DNA of 64,000 nt. Origin: Pseudomonas marginalis (lineage in GTDB: Bacteria; Pseudomonadota; Gammaproteobacteria; Pseudomonadales; Pseudomonadaceae). The notes under the pieces were generated by a model, which did not search any database, had not been told where the DNA came from, and saw only the letters and a program-made list of their open reading frames with translations. The stretch covers positions 140,383 to 204,382 of the forward strand of contig NZ_LKEG01000060.1 of NCBI RefSeq assembly GCF_001645105.1, written 5' to 3'. Positions within the stretch are counted from its first letter, which is position 1. Every line of letters starts with the position of its first letter. A program made the translations under genes and the position numbers. Positions 45,882-55,051 of this stretch are shown in pieces.

Positions 45882-46220
45882 TCAGCGTCTGCTGCTGACC
45901 TCGGCGGGGACGTCATCACCGGCCATGCGCTTGCGGAACAGCGCAGTGCGAGCCAACAGCAATGTGGTCACCGGCACCGTGATCGACAATAAAATCGGAA
46001 TCAGCCACCCGTGCAACACCGGCCCGGATTTGAGCACCGAAAAGTAGATAATCGACGCCAACGCGACACACCAGGCCCCTAACGTTGAAGCCAGTGCCGG
46101 TGGGTGCATGCGTTGAAAAAAGTCCTTCATCCGCAGTAATCCGATCGCGCCAATCAGCGCAAACACACTGCTCAACACCAGCAGCACCGCCACGACGATT
46201 TCCATCCATAACGGCATCAT
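45882..46220 (-). CDS. mrpG: Na+/H+ antiporter subunit G (Mrp complex)
   Basis: A 112-residue three-helix membrane protein with the MrpG signature LIGAIGLLRMKDFFQRMHPPALASTLG. It is the last of the operon and overlaps mrpF by ATGA. It is needed for assembly or activity of the multi-subunit Mrp antiporter. Confidence 0.9.
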   Translation of the reverse strand: MMPLWMEIVVAVLLVLSSVFALIGAIGLLRMKDFFQRMHPPALASTLGAWCVALASIIYFSVLKSGPVLHGWLIPILLSITVPVTTLLLARTALFRKRMAGDDVPAEVSSRR

Positions 46221-46495
46221 TCAATCACCTCCCCACGCAGCAGGAATTTCGCCAGGGCAAACGAGCCGACGAAGCCAAACAGCGCAATCAGCAGCGCCGC
46301 TTCAAAGTAGGTGTCACTGGCATACCGAATGCCCAGCACCAGCATCATCAGCATCGCCAGGATGTACAGGTAGTCCAGCGCCAGTACGCGGTCTTGTGCC
46401 GACGGGCCTTTGAACAGGCGGATCAGGGTCAGCACCATGGCCAGCGAGAACAGGAACAGGCTGAACAGGATCGCATTGGAGAGCAGTGTGCTCAT
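46217..46495 (-). CDS. mrpF: Na+/H+ antiporter subunit F (Mrp complex)
   Basis: A 92-residue, three-helix membrane protein with the MrpF pattern LIRLFKGPSAQDRVLALDYLYI. It overlaps mrpE and mrpG by 4 bases on each side, so translation is coupled throughout the operon. Confidence 0.9.
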   Translation of the reverse strand: MSTLLSNAILFSLFLFSLAMVLTLIRLFKGPSAQDRVLALDYLYILAMLMMLVLGIRYASDTYFEAALLIALFGFVGSFALAKFLLRGEVIE

Positions 46496-46980
46496 TCGAA
46501 GATCTCCATCAGGGGCCGCTCGTAGGTGGTCTTGAAGTGCTCGATAAACGGCGCTTCATCCTCCAGGTCGAACACGTGCAAGAGCAGGATGCTGCGGTCC
46601 AGTGCCAGTTCCGACCAGATGGTGCCGGGCACCACGGTGGTGATCATCGACAGCGCGGCCAGGCCGTTGGCGTCGCGCAGGTCCAGGGGGATCTTGACGA
46701 AGCGCGAGCGCGGCGGGCGCGAGCCGCACGTCAGCACACCCCAGGCCACTTGCAGGTTGGAGACGATTACATCGCGTCCCACCAGGAAAAACAGGCGGAT
46801 GATCACGCCTGGGCGGCGGATGCGGATCGGCAATGGGCGCAGCGGTGCCATCAGCAGCGGCGCAAGAAAGCCCAGCAGGGCGCCCAGCAGCAGGTTGCCG
46901 GGGCTGACCGACAGGTTCAGCACCAGCCACAGCACCCACAACGCCAGCGACAGCCACGGGGCAGGGAACAGGCGCTTCAT
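46492..46980 (-). CDS. mrpE: Na+/H+ antiporter subunit E (Mrp complex)
   Basis: A 162-residue MrpE protein: two N-terminal helices (SLALWVLWLVLNLSVSPGNLLLG) and a cytoplasmic domain with AWGVLTCGSRPPRSRFVKIPLDL and TTVVPGTIWSELALDRSILLLHVFD, both family hallmarks. It overlaps mrpD and mrpF by ATGA. Confidence 0.9.
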   Translation of the reverse strand: MKRLFPAPWLSLALWVLWLVLNLSVSPGNLLLGALLGFLAPLLMAPLRPLPIRIRRPGVIIRLFFLVGRDVIVSNLQVAWGVLTCGSRPPRSRFVKIPLDLRDANGLAALSMITTVVPGTIWSELALDRSILLLHVFDLEDEAPFIEHFKTTYERPLMEIFE

Positions 46981-48659
46981 GGTTGCACCTCCAGCGCGGC
47001 GGTCTTGGCTTCAGGGCTGGGTACGGGACGCGTTGCCATCACCGCCATCACGTAGTTTTCCGGGTTGTTCAGGCTCTGGGCGGTGCCCAGGGTGTAGCGC
47101 ATCAGCGGCTCTGCCTTGAAGGTCAGCAGAATGCTCAGGCCCAGCAGGAAGAAGATCGGCACACACTCATAGCGGCGCAGCAACGGCGACGGGCGCTCTT
47201 CCGGGGTCCAGAAGCGCTGGATGCCCAAGCGCGCAAAGGCGATCAGCGAGGCCAGGCCGGAGAGGATCAGCAGTGCGACCAGGCCCCAGGCAGCCGGACG
47301 GATCGGCTCCTCGACACTGACCCCCAGGCCCAGCGGGTTGACCAGCGCGCTCAACAGGCTGAGCTTGCCGATAAAACCGGACAACGGCGGCATGCCGATA
47401 ATCAGCAGGGCGCAGGCGACAAAACTCAAGCCCAGGAAGGCCATGGTCCAGGGAATCACCTGGCCGACCACGGCTTTCTGTTCGTCATCGAGGTTGACGC
47501 CAGGGCGCGGATGCAGGGACTCCATGGCCTTGGGCAGTGCATCGATCTCTTCATCCAGCGGCAGGTCGTTGGCCGAGCGCGAACGCTCGATCAATTCGGC
47601 CAGCAGGAACAGCGCGCTCAAGGCCAAGGTGGAACTGACCAGATAGAACAGCGCGCCAGCGGTGAGACTCGGCTGGGCGAAGCCCACCGACGACAGCAGG
47701 ATCCCGGCCGAGACCAGGATGCTCAAGCTGGCCATGCGCTCCAGGCGCTGCGCCGCCACCATCGCCAGACCGGCGCAGACAATGGTGGCCATGCCGCCAT
47801 ACACCAGCCAATCGCCGCCAAACAGTGCCGACGCACCGGCCTGGCCGGAGAACAACAGGGTCCACAGGCGCAGCACGGTGTACACGCCGACCTTGGTCAT
47901 GATCGCAAACATCGCCGCCACCGGCGCGCTGGCCGATGAGTAGGCGGGGGCCAGCCAGAAGTTCAGCGGCCACATGCCGGCTTTCGCCAGGAACGCCGTC
48001 GCAAGGATCGCCGCACCCGCGTGCAGCAGGCCGCGATCGGCTTCCGGCACCAGCGGGATCTTCAGCGCCAGGTCGGCAAAGTTCAGCGTGCCGGTGACGC
48101 CATAGATCATCGCCGCACCAATCAGGAACAGTGACGAGGCCAGCAGGTTGATCGCGATGTAATGCAGCCCCGACGACACCCGCGCACGGCCGGAACCGTG
48201 CAGCATCAAGCCATAGGACGCCGCCAGCAGCACCTCGAAGAACACAAACAGGTTAAACAGGTCGGCCGTGAGGAAGGCGCCGTAGAGGCCCATCATCTGG
48301 ATCTGGAACAGCGCATGGAAGCTGGTGCCGGCACGGTCCCAGCGGGCCATGGCGAACAGCAGCGCGCTCACGCCGATGATCCCGGTGAGCACCAGCATCA
48401 AGGCCGACAATTGGTCCACCACCAGCACAATGCCGAACGGCACCTGCCAGTTGCCCGGCAGGTACACGCCGATCGAGCCGGGGCCGCCTTTTTGCGTCCA
48501 GTACAGCAGCAGAATGGCGATGCCCAGGCCGATCATGCTCGAGAACAGGTTGATACGCGCTTTCAGGGGACGATGCTTCTCGCCGAGCATCAGCATCAAG
48601 GCGGCGGTGAGCAACGGCAGCAGGATCGGCGCGACGATCAGTTGATTCATCCACGTCAT
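46977..48659 (-). CDS. mrpD: Na+/H+ antiporter subunit D (Mrp complex)
   Basis: A 560-residue NuoN/NuoM-like membrane subunit of about 14 helices. The conserved proton path acids lie in FEVLLAASYGLMLHG (Glu) and AKAGMWPLNFWLAPAYSSA (Lys). It is longer than the usual ~500 because of a cytoplasmic insert with EEIDALPKAMESLHPRPG near residue 390. It overlaps mrpC and mrpE. Confidence 0.92.
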   Translation of the reverse strand: MTWMNQLIVAPILLPLLTAALMLMLGEKHRPLKARINLFSSMIGLGIAILLLYWTQKGGPGSIGVYLPGNWQVPFGIVLVVDQLSALMLVLTGIIGVSALLFAMARWDRAGTSFHALFQIQMMGLYGAFLTADLFNLFVFFEVLLAASYGLMLHGSGRARVSSGLHYIAINLLASSLFLIGAAMIYGVTGTLNFADLALKIPLVPEADRGLLHAGAAILATAFLAKAGMWPLNFWLAPAYSSASAPVAAMFAIMTKVGVYTVLRLWTLLFSGQAGASALFGGDWLVYGGMATIVCAGLAMVAAQRLERMASLSILVSAGILLSSVGFAQPSLTAGALFYLVSSTLALSALFLLAELIERSRSANDLPLDEEIDALPKAMESLHPRPGVNLDDEQKAVVGQVIPWTMAFLGLSFVACALLIIGMPPLSGFIGKLSLLSALVNPLGLGVSVEEPIRPAAWGLVALLILSGLASLIAFARLGIQRFWTPEERPSPLLRRYECVPIFFLLGLSILLTFKAEPLMRYTLGTAQSLNNPENYVMAVMATRPVPSPEAKTAALEVQP

Positions 48660-49000
48660 TCCTTGGGCTCCCGGCCGTCCACATGGTCAGTGCCGGTCAG
48701 GCCCCGTGAGGCCAGCAACACCACCAGGAACAAGGCGGTCATGGCGAAGCTGATCACGATGGCCGTGAGCACCAGCGCCTGGGGCAGCGGGTCGGTGTAG
48801 TGGAGCAGGTCTTGCGGCACACCGTCCTTGATGATCGGCTCCTTGCCGATAAACAGGCTGCCCATGCTGAAAATGAACAGGTTGACCCCGTACGACAGCA
48901 GGCACAGGCCCATCACCACCTGGAACGTCCGTGGCCGCAGGATCAGCCAGACCCCGGAGGCGGCCAGGACGCCAATGGCAATTGCAATGACTTCTTCCAT
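48656..49000 (-). CDS. mrpC: Na+/H+ antiporter subunit C (Mrp complex)
   Basis: A 114-residue NuoK-like subunit with three helices: EEVIAIAIGVLAASGVWLIL, VVMGLCLLSYGVNLFIFSMG and ALVLTAIVISFAMTALFLVVLL. It overlaps the start of mrpD and touches the stop of the fused mrpA. Confidence 0.92.
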   Translation of the reverse strand: MEEVIAIAIGVLAASGVWLILRPRTFQVVMGLCLLSYGVNLFIFSMGSLFIGKEPIIKDGVPQDLLHYTDPLPQALVLTAIVISFAMTALFLVVLLASRGLTGTDHVDGREPKE

Positions 49001-51921
49001 CAGGCGGCTCCTTCCGTAGCGGCAACCACTTTGGCCTGGTTGCTCGGTTTATGGGCCCGCACGGACTGGTGACCGAGGGCGGTGAGCATCAGCAGCGTCG
49101 AGCCGACGACCATGGCGTACACGCCGACGTCGAAGAACAGCGCGCTGGCGACATGAATGTCGCCGAGCACCGGCAGGCTGACATGCCAGGTGTGGGTGGT
49201 GAGGAACGGGTAGCCGGCAAACAAGGCGCCAAGCCCGGTCAGGGTCGCGGAGAACAGCCCGAAGCCCATCCAGCGCATCGGCCGCAGGCTCATCTGTGCC
49301 TCGACCCATTGGGTGCCGGCGACCATGTATTGCAGGATAAACGCGACCGACATCACCAGCCCGGCGACAAACCCGCCGCCCGGTTGGTTGTGGCCGCGCA
49401 TGAACAGGTAGAACGACACCACCAGCGCAATCGGCAGCAGCAGGCGCACCAGCACCGCCGGCACCATCATGAAGCCCAGCGCGGTGTCGCTGGCCTGGCG
49501 TGGGTTGACCAGGTCGGTGGCCACGTCCGGCGCCAACTGGCGCTGTTGCGCGGGCAGTTGCATGCTTTCCTTGGAAGGGCGGAAGCGGCGCAGCAGGGCG
49601 TACACCGTCAGCGCCACGGCGCCGAGCACGGTGATTTCGCCGAGGGTATCAAAGCCCCGGAAGTCGACGAGCATCACGTTCACCACATTGCTGCCGCCGC
49701 CTTCGGGCAGGGCACGGCTGAGGTAGAACGAAGAGATATCGTTGGGGGTCTGGCGCGTCAACATCGCGTAGGACAACAGCGCCATGCCGCCGCCGACCAC
49801 GGTGGACAGCAGGAAGTCGCGCACCCGGCGAATCCGCGCCTTGCGCAAGGTGTTCGGCAGCGGCGAGACCTCTTCGATCCGTCGCGGCAGCCAGCGCAGG
49901 CCCAGCAGGATCAGCACGGTGGTCACCACTTCGACCACCAACTGCGTCAACGCCAGGTCCGGCGCCGAGAACCACACAAAGGTGATGCAGGTCATCAGGC
50001 CGCACACGCTGACCATGGTCAGGGCCGCCAGCCGGTGGTACTTGGCTTGCCAGGCGGCGCCAAGGGCGCAGGCGATCGCCAGCACCCACAGGGTGACGAA
50101 CACGATGGACCCCGGGATTTTCGGGCGGTCGCCCCAGCTCAAGCCACTGTTGAGCATCGGGATCATGCCGCCGATCACCGCCACCAGCACCAGCAGGAAT
50201 AACTGAGTCTGCAGGCGCTTGGTACTGATGCGTTTCTCGATCCTGCGCACGCCGCGCATCATCACCACCAGGCTGCGCTCGAAACCACGCTTGCCGTTGA
50301 AATAGCTGATGATCGGCGGGTACTTGAAGCGCCCCAGCTTGAGTTGCTTGCGCAGCAGCAGGTACAGCACCACGCCGCCGGACATGGCCACCAGGCTCAT
50401 GATCATCGGCGCGTTCCAGCCGTGCCAGATCGCCAGGCTGTACTCCGGCAGTACGCCGCCCACCACCGGCAGCGCAGCGGCGGCAAGGATCGAGCCGACC
50501 ACCTGGGCCGGGAAAATCCCTACCAGCAGGCACGTGAACACCAGCAACTCAACCGGTGCGCGCATCCAGCGCGGTGGTTCGTGGGGCGTGTGCGGCAGGT
50601 TGGTCGCCGGCGGGCCGAAGAACACGTCCACGGTGAAACGTAGCGCATAGGCCACGCTGAATGTCCCGGCAATGGTCGCGATCAACGGCAGGGCGAACTC
50701 CACCCAGGCCGTCGAGGTGATGAACACGGTCTCGGCAAAGAACATCTCTTTGGACAGGAAGCCGTTGAGCAACGGCACGCCCGCCATGGACGCACTGGCC
50801 ACCATCGCCAGGGTCGCGGTAAACGGGATCAGCTTGACCAGCCCGCTGAGCTTGCGGATGTCCCGCGTGCCGCTTTCGTGGTCGATGATGCCCGCGGCCA
50901 TGAACAGCGAGGCTTTGAAGGTGGCGTGGTTGAGGATATGGAACACCGCCGCGACGGCGGCCAGCGGGCTGTTGAGGCCCAGCAGCAAGGTGATCAGCCC
51001 GAGGTGGCTGATGGTGGAATAGGCCAGCAGGCCCTTCAGATCATTTTGGAACATGGCGCAGTACGCGCCGAGGAGTAGGGTGAGGGCGCCGGCGCCGCCG
51101 ACGATCCAGAACCATTCTTCGCTGCCCGACAGCGACGGCCACAGGCGGGCCAGCAGGAACACGCCGGCTTTCACCATCGTTGCCGAATGCAGGTACGCCG
51201 ACACCGGCGTGGGGGCCGCCATCGCATGGGGTAGCCAGAAGTGGAAGGGGAATTGCGCGCTTTTGCTCAAGGCGCCTATCAGCACCAGGGCCAGCATGAC
51301 CGGGTACAGCGAGTGCGCGCGAATCTGATCGCCCGCCGCCAGCACCTGGTCGAGGTCATAGCTGCCGACGATGTGCCCCAGCAGCATCACGCCCGCCAGC
51401 AGGCACAAGCCGCCGGCGCCGGTGACCATCAACGCCATGTACGCACCGCGGCGCGCGTCGGCGCGGTGGTGCCAATAGCCGATCAGCAGGAACGAGAACA
51501 GGCTGGTCAGTTCCCAGAAGAACACGATCTGGATGAGGTTGCCGGAGATCACCAGGCCGAGCATGGCGCCCATAAAGGCCAGGAAAAACGCGAAGAATCG
51601 CGGCACCGGATCATCCGGAGACATGTAGTAACGCGCATACAACGCCACCAGTGAACCGATGCCGAGCACCAGCATCGAGAACAGCCAGGCAAACCCGTCC
51701 ATGCGCAACACGAAGTTCAGCCCGAGGCTGGGCAACCACATGAATTCTTCGCGGATCACGCCACCGTGGGCGATCTGGGGGTAGAGCAGGGCGACTTGAA
51801 TAGTGCCGACCAGGGCCACAAGGCCGGCCAGCAGGGATTCGGTGTTACGTGCATTGTGCGGCAGCAAGGCCGCCAGACAGCTGCCAATGAAAGGCAGAAG
51901 CAGTAGAACTATCAGGGACAT
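49000..51921 (-). CDS. mrpA: Na+/H+ antiporter subunit A/B fusion (Mrp complex)
   Basis: A 973-residue fusion of MrpA (NuoL-like, ~1-780, about 20 helices) and MrpB (~815-960), typical of group 2 Mrp operons of Gram-negatives. Key residues include the Glu in FFWELTSLFSFLLIGYWHH, the Lys in KSAQFPFHFWLPHAMAAPTPVSAYLHSATMVKAGVFL and the MrpB segment MRGHNQPGGGFVAGLVMSVAFILQYM. With C-G it forms a K+/Na+/H+ antiporter of the inner membrane, important for salt and alkaline tolerance. First gene of the operon. Confidence 0.93.
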   Translation of the reverse strand: MSLIVLLLLPFIGSCLAALLPHNARNTESLLAGLVALVGTIQVALLYPQIAHGGVIREEFMWLPSLGLNFVLRMDGFAWLFSMLVLGIGSLVALYARYYMSPDDPVPRFFAFFLAFMGAMLGLVISGNLIQIVFFWELTSLFSFLLIGYWHHRADARRGAYMALMVTGAGGLCLLAGVMLLGHIVGSYDLDQVLAAGDQIRAHSLYPVMLALVLIGALSKSAQFPFHFWLPHAMAAPTPVSAYLHSATMVKAGVFLLARLWPSLSGSEEWFWIVGGAGALTLLLGAYCAMFQNDLKGLLAYSTISHLGLITLLLGLNSPLAAVAAVFHILNHATFKASLFMAAGIIDHESGTRDIRKLSGLVKLIPFTATLAMVASASMAGVPLLNGFLSKEMFFAETVFITSTAWVEFALPLIATIAGTFSVAYALRFTVDVFFGPPATNLPHTPHEPPRWMRAPVELLVFTCLLVGIFPAQVVGSILAAAALPVVGGVLPEYSLAIWHGWNAPMIMSLVAMSGGVVLYLLLRKQLKLGRFKYPPIISYFNGKRGFERSLVVMMRGVRRIEKRISTKRLQTQLFLLVLVAVIGGMIPMLNSGLSWGDRPKIPGSIVFVTLWVLAIACALGAAWQAKYHRLAALTMVSVCGLMTCITFVWFSAPDLALTQLVVEVVTTVLILLGLRWLPRRIEEVSPLPNTLRKARIRRVRDFLLSTVVGGGMALLSYAMLTRQTPNDISSFYLSRALPEGGGSNVVNVMLVDFRGFDTLGEITVLGAVALTVYALLRRFRPSKESMQLPAQQRQLAPDVATDLVNPRQASDTALGFMMVPAVLVRLLLPIALVVSFYLFMRGHNQPGGGFVAGLVMSVAFILQYMVAGTQWVEAQMSLRPMRWMGFGLFSATLTGLGALFAGYPFLTTHTWHVSLPVLGDIHVASALFFDVGVYAMVVGSTLLMLTALGHQSVRAHKPSNQAKVVAATEGAA

Positions 51922-52046
51922 AGGCTTCTAATCTGCGGGAGTTTGGGATGCATCATACGTGCCGCTTTCACGATCACCAAACGGCAAGATGTGGCAGGAT
52001 CCTACAAGATAGGTCGAATAATCCCATTTGGCAGTGTTTAGGACCC

Positions 52047-52092
52047 TGTGGCGAGGGAGCTTGCTCCCGCTGGGCTGCGCAGCCGCCCCACA
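52047..52092. repeat. REP-like element upstream of mrpA / downstream of EamA gene
   Basis: TGTGGCGAGGGAGCTTGCTCCCGCTGGGCTGCGCAGCCGCCCCACA contains two small hairpins; same family as those at 12.1 and 24.2 kb. Confidence 0.65.
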
Positions 52093-52101
52093 ACAGGCAC
52101 C

Positions 52102-53031
52102 TCAGTTCTGACGCTCTTGCTCCAGCTCTTCTTCCAACGCCAGCGCTTTCTGCCCCTTAGTCTTCATTTCACTGACAATCACCGCCACCACAATCAACGC
52201 CGCCCCCACCATCGCAATCGGCGGGAAGCGCTCCCCGGCGATCCGCCCCACCACGCCTGCCCATACCGGCTCACCGGCATAGATCAACGTGGCCCGGGTC
52301 GGCGAAACACTTTGCTGCGCCCAGTTCATCGCCACCTGGATCACCGCACTGGTCAAGCCCAGGCCCACCGCACTGAACAGCAGCAGCCACGAAAACCCCG
52401 GCAACGCCTCGCCCATCGGCACCACCATCAGGAACGACAACAGCGACGCCGTGGCCAGTTGCACCACGGTCACCCGGCGCACATCCACCTGCCCGGCAAA
52501 CGCGCTGATCAGGATGATCTCCGCCGCAATCGCCACCGCGCCAATCAACGTGGCGATTTCGCCGGCGCTGAAGTTCAGCGAAGCGCCCGCCGGCCCGGTC
52601 AGCAGCATCAACCCGGCAAACGCCAGCATGATGCCAATGCTCGGCATCAAGCCCGGACGACGCCCAAGCACCAGCCATTGCAGTAGCGGCACGAACGGCA
52701 CATATAAAGCCGTGATAAACGCCGACTGGCTGCTCAAGATCGTCTGCAAGCCAATGGTCTGCAAACCGTAGCCAAACATGATTGCCACACCGATAAACAC
52801 CCCGGCCTTCAACTCGAACAGGGTCAGGTCGCGCAGGGTGCGCAGGGAAAAGAACCCCACCACGATCGCCGCCGCCGCAAAGCGCAGGCCGACGAAAAAC
52901 ATCGGCCCACTGACGGTCATCGCGTGCTGCACCAGCAAAAACGTGCCGCCCCAGATCATGGTAATCACCACCAGGATGCATTCGGCTTTGCTGAAACGGT
53001 TGAAACGAGGGGAGGCGTTTGGGGTGGTCAT
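52102..53031 (-). CDS. EamA-family (DMT) exporter
   Basis: A 309-residue protein with ten predicted helices and two EamA repeats (~20-150 and ~160-290), e.g. VVITMIWGGTFLLVQHAM and AGVVGRIAGERFPPIAMVGAALI. DMT exporters of this size typically export metabolites or amino acids. I set the start at the ATG at 53031; the longer frame to 53142 runs into the promoter region. It is divergent from the XRE-cupin regulator, which probably controls it. Confidence 0.88.
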   Translation of the reverse strand: MTTPNASPRFNRFSKAECILVVITMIWGGTFLLVQHAMTVSGPMFFVGLRFAAAAIVVGFFSLRTLRDLTLFELKAGVFIGVAIMFGYGLQTIGLQTILSSQSAFITALYVPFVPLLQWLVLGRRPGLMPSIGIMLAFAGLMLLTGPAGASLNFSAGEIATLIGAVAIAAEIILISAFAGQVDVRRVTVVQLATASLLSFLMVVPMGEALPGFSWLLLFSAVGLGLTSAVIQVAMNWAQQSVSPTRATLIYAGEPVWAGVVGRIAGERFPPIAMVGAALIVVAVIVSEMKTKGQKALALEEELEQERQN

Positions 53032-53086
53032 GGCGGCTCGGTCTTGCAAGGGAAAGGCACGGACCGCACAATGCGCCGCACGCTGG

Positions 53087-53098
53087 GCAGTATACTGC
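53087..53098. promoter_or_regulatory. Palindrome in the EamA/XRE divergent promoter
   Basis: GCAGTATACTGC is a perfect 12-base palindrome about midway between the two divergent starts. A related TATAGTGCAC occurs at 53120-53129, overlapping the regulator's GTG. Both may be operator sites. Confidence 0.55.
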
Positions 53099-53123
53099 GC
53101 ACACCCACCCATTGAGCAATATA

Positions 53124-53687
53124 GTGCACAAAGAAAATCCACATCGGGCTTCGGTCCTGCAGCACGTCAGCCAGAACGTCCGTCGCCTGCGCCACGCCGC
53201 CGACCTGAGCCAGACCGCGCTCTCGGAAAAGTCCGGGGTCAGCCGGCGCATGCTGGTGGCCATCGAAGCGGGCGAAAAGAACGTCAGCCTGTCCACCCTC
53301 GACCGGGTGGCCGAAGCGTTAAACGTGGCCTTCAGCGACCTCATCCAGGCGCCGGACGCCCCCGACCACAGCCGCATCAATGAGCTGGCGTGGGCCGGTG
53401 AGATTCCGGGCAGCAAGGCGGTGCTACTGGCCAAAGCCAATGCCCGGCAAGAAGTGGAATTGTGGGAGATGCGCCTGGAACCCGGTGATCGCTACAGCCC
53501 CGAGCCCGATCCGGATGGCTGGAGCGTGCAGCTGTTCGTGTATGAGGGCGCACTGACCCTGATCCTCGATGACGAAGAAAAACACGTCGTGGCGGGTGAG
53601 TTCTATATGTTCGCCAGCCGCCAATCCCACGGCTATCGCAATGAGGGTGACGTGGCGGTGTGCTTCGTACGGACCGTGGTGATCTAA
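53124..53687 (+). CDS. XRE-cupin family transcriptional regulator
   Basis: A 187-residue regulator: XRE helix-turn-helix (~10-65; ADLSQTALSEKSGVSRRMLVAIEAGEKNVSLSTLDRVAEAL) joined to a cupin sensor domain (~110-185; MRLEPGDRYSPEPDPDGW, YEGALTLILDDEEKHVVAGEFYMFAS). Such proteins sense small molecules and repress a neighbouring transporter or enzyme. I favour a GTG start at 53124 before HKENPHRAS; a TTG at 53112 is also in frame. Its target is most likely the divergent EamA exporter. Confidence 0.87.
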   Translation: MHKENPHRASVLQHVSQNVRRLRHAADLSQTALSEKSGVSRRMLVAIEAGEKNVSLSTLDRVAEALNVAFSDLIQAPDAPDHSRINELAWAGEIPGSKAVLLAKANARQEVELWEMRLEPGDRYSPEPDPDGWSVQLFVYEGALTLILDDEEKHVVAGEFYMFASRQSHGYRNEGDVAVCFVRTVVI

Positions 53688-53740
53688 CTGTTCGCCCGGC
53701 AACAGTGGATGGACACTTTGCTGGTTTGAAACGCGCTCTA

Positions 53741-53760
53741 TTGCGCTGAATTGACAGCAA
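53741..53760. promoter_or_regulatory. Possible activator site upstream of the sigma-54 promoter
   Basis: TTGCGCTGAATTGACAGCAA is an imperfect palindrome with TTGC/GCAA ends and AATT centre, 30 bases before the -24 element. It could be an enhancer site for SfnR-type activators; this is inference. Confidence 0.4.
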
Positions 53761-53788
53761 CCCGCTGATTTTATTGGCGATTACTTTC

Positions 53789-53804
53789 AGGCACGACTCC
53801 TGCA
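53789..53804 (+). promoter_or_regulatory. Sigma-54-type promoter of the sulfur-acquisition operon
   Basis: AGGCACGACTCCTGCA has the invariant GG (53790-53791) and GC (53802-53803) exactly 10 bases apart, matching the TGGCAC-N5-TTGCA form. It lies 38 bases upstream of sfnB, a gene known elsewhere to be sigma-54 dependent. Confidence 0.75.
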
Positions 53805-53841
53805 ATCACTCCAGCATCCCCTCGGAGCCTGGAGTCGGCCC

Positions 53842-55038
53842 ATGTCAGCCCACCCTCAACACCCTGCCCATATCATCCGCTCGGACGCGGAAGCCATCGA
53901 GGTCGCCACGCGCCTGGCCGCACGTTTTGCCGTCGACGCCAGCGCGCGCGATCGTGATCGGATCCTGCCTTTCGCCGAACTCGAAGCGTTCTCTGCCAGC
54001 GGCCTGTGGGGCATCACCATTCCCAAAGAGTACGGCGGCGCTGGAGTGTCCTATGTGACGGTCGCTGAGGTGATCAAGCTGATCTCCGCCGCCGACCCGT
54101 CCCTGGGGCAGATCCCGCAGAACCACCTGGGCGTGGTGGACATTCTGCTGCAAACCGCGACCGAGGAACAAAAACGTCATTACTTCGGCAAGGTGCTGGC
54201 CGGTTACCGTTTCGGCAATGCCTTCTCCGAAGCCAAGAGCAAGAATGCCGGCACCTTCGATACCCAGATTCGCGTCCACGGCGACACCGCGCACATCAAC
54301 GGCGAGAAGTTCTACTGCACCGGCGCGCTGTTCGCCCACATCGTGCCTACGGTCGGCAACAACGAACACGGCCAGGCGTTTATCGCCTTTGTCGAACGCG
54401 ATGCGCCGGGCCTTAGCGTGATCGACAGTTGGGACGGCTTCGGCCAGCGCACCACCGCCAGCGGCGGCGTGACCCTCGACGGGGTAACGGTGCCCCTGAC
54501 AGCGGTGATCCCCGCCCATCAAGCCTTCGACCAACCCACCGCCAACGGCCCGATCTCGCAGATCATCCAGGCCGCCGTCGACACTGGTATCGCCCTCGGT
54601 GCCCTCGAACAGGCGAAGATCTACGCCCGCCAGGCGCGACCATGGATCGACAGCCAGCAGGAGCACGGCTGGCAAGACCCCTTCACCATCGCCGCCATCG
54701 GCGACCTGGAATGGCGCGTCCACGGCACCGAAGCCATCCTCGCCAAAGCAGGTTTGGCGGTTGATCGCGCCCTCGCCGAGCCCAGCGAAGACACCGTCGC
54801 CCACGCCTCGCTGGTGGTTGCCCAAGCCAAAGTCCTCTCGGCTGAAACCGCCTTGCTCGCCAGCAGCAAACTCTTCGAACTGGCCGGCACGCGCTCGGTC
54901 ACCGGCAAACATAACCTTGATCGCTTCTGGCGCAACGCGCGCACCCACACCCTGCACGACCCGGCCCGCTGGAAATACCACCTGATCGGCAACTTCGTGC
55001 TTAACGGCGTGAAGCCCGCGCGCCACGCCTGGAACTGA
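53842..55038 (+). CDS. sfnB: SfnB-family sulfur acquisition oxidoreductase (acyl-CoA-dehydrogenase fold)
   Basis: A 398-residue FMN/FAD-dependent acyl-CoA-dehydrogenase-like enzyme of the SfnB/DszC group. LPFAELEAFSASGLWGITIPKEYGGAGVSY is the family N-terminus; GNAFSEAKSKNAGTFDTQIR and EKFYCTGALFAH form the flavin site; the C-terminus TLHDPARWKYHLIGNFVLNGV is diagnostic. SfnB is needed for growth on dimethyl sulfone as sulfur source in Pseudomonas. It begins the operon behind the sigma-54 promoter. Confidence 0.88.
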   Translation: MSAHPQHPAHIIRSDAEAIEVATRLAARFAVDASARDRDRILPFAELEAFSASGLWGITIPKEYGGAGVSYVTVAEVIKLISAADPSLGQIPQNHLGVVDILLQTATEEQKRHYFGKVLAGYRFGNAFSEAKSKNAGTFDTQIRVHGDTAHINGEKFYCTGALFAHIVPTVGNNEHGQAFIAFVERDAPGLSVIDSWDGFGQRTTASGGVTLDGVTVPLTAVIPAHQAFDQPTANGPISQIIQAAVDTGIALGALEQAKIYARQARPWIDSQQEHGWQDPFTIAAIGDLEWRVHGTEAILAKAGLAVDRALAEPSEDTVAHASLVVAQAKVLSAETALLASSKLFELAGTRSVTGKHNLDRFWRNARTHTLHDPARWKYHLIGNFVLNGVKPARHAWN

Positions 55039-55051
55039 GGAGCCTGATTCC

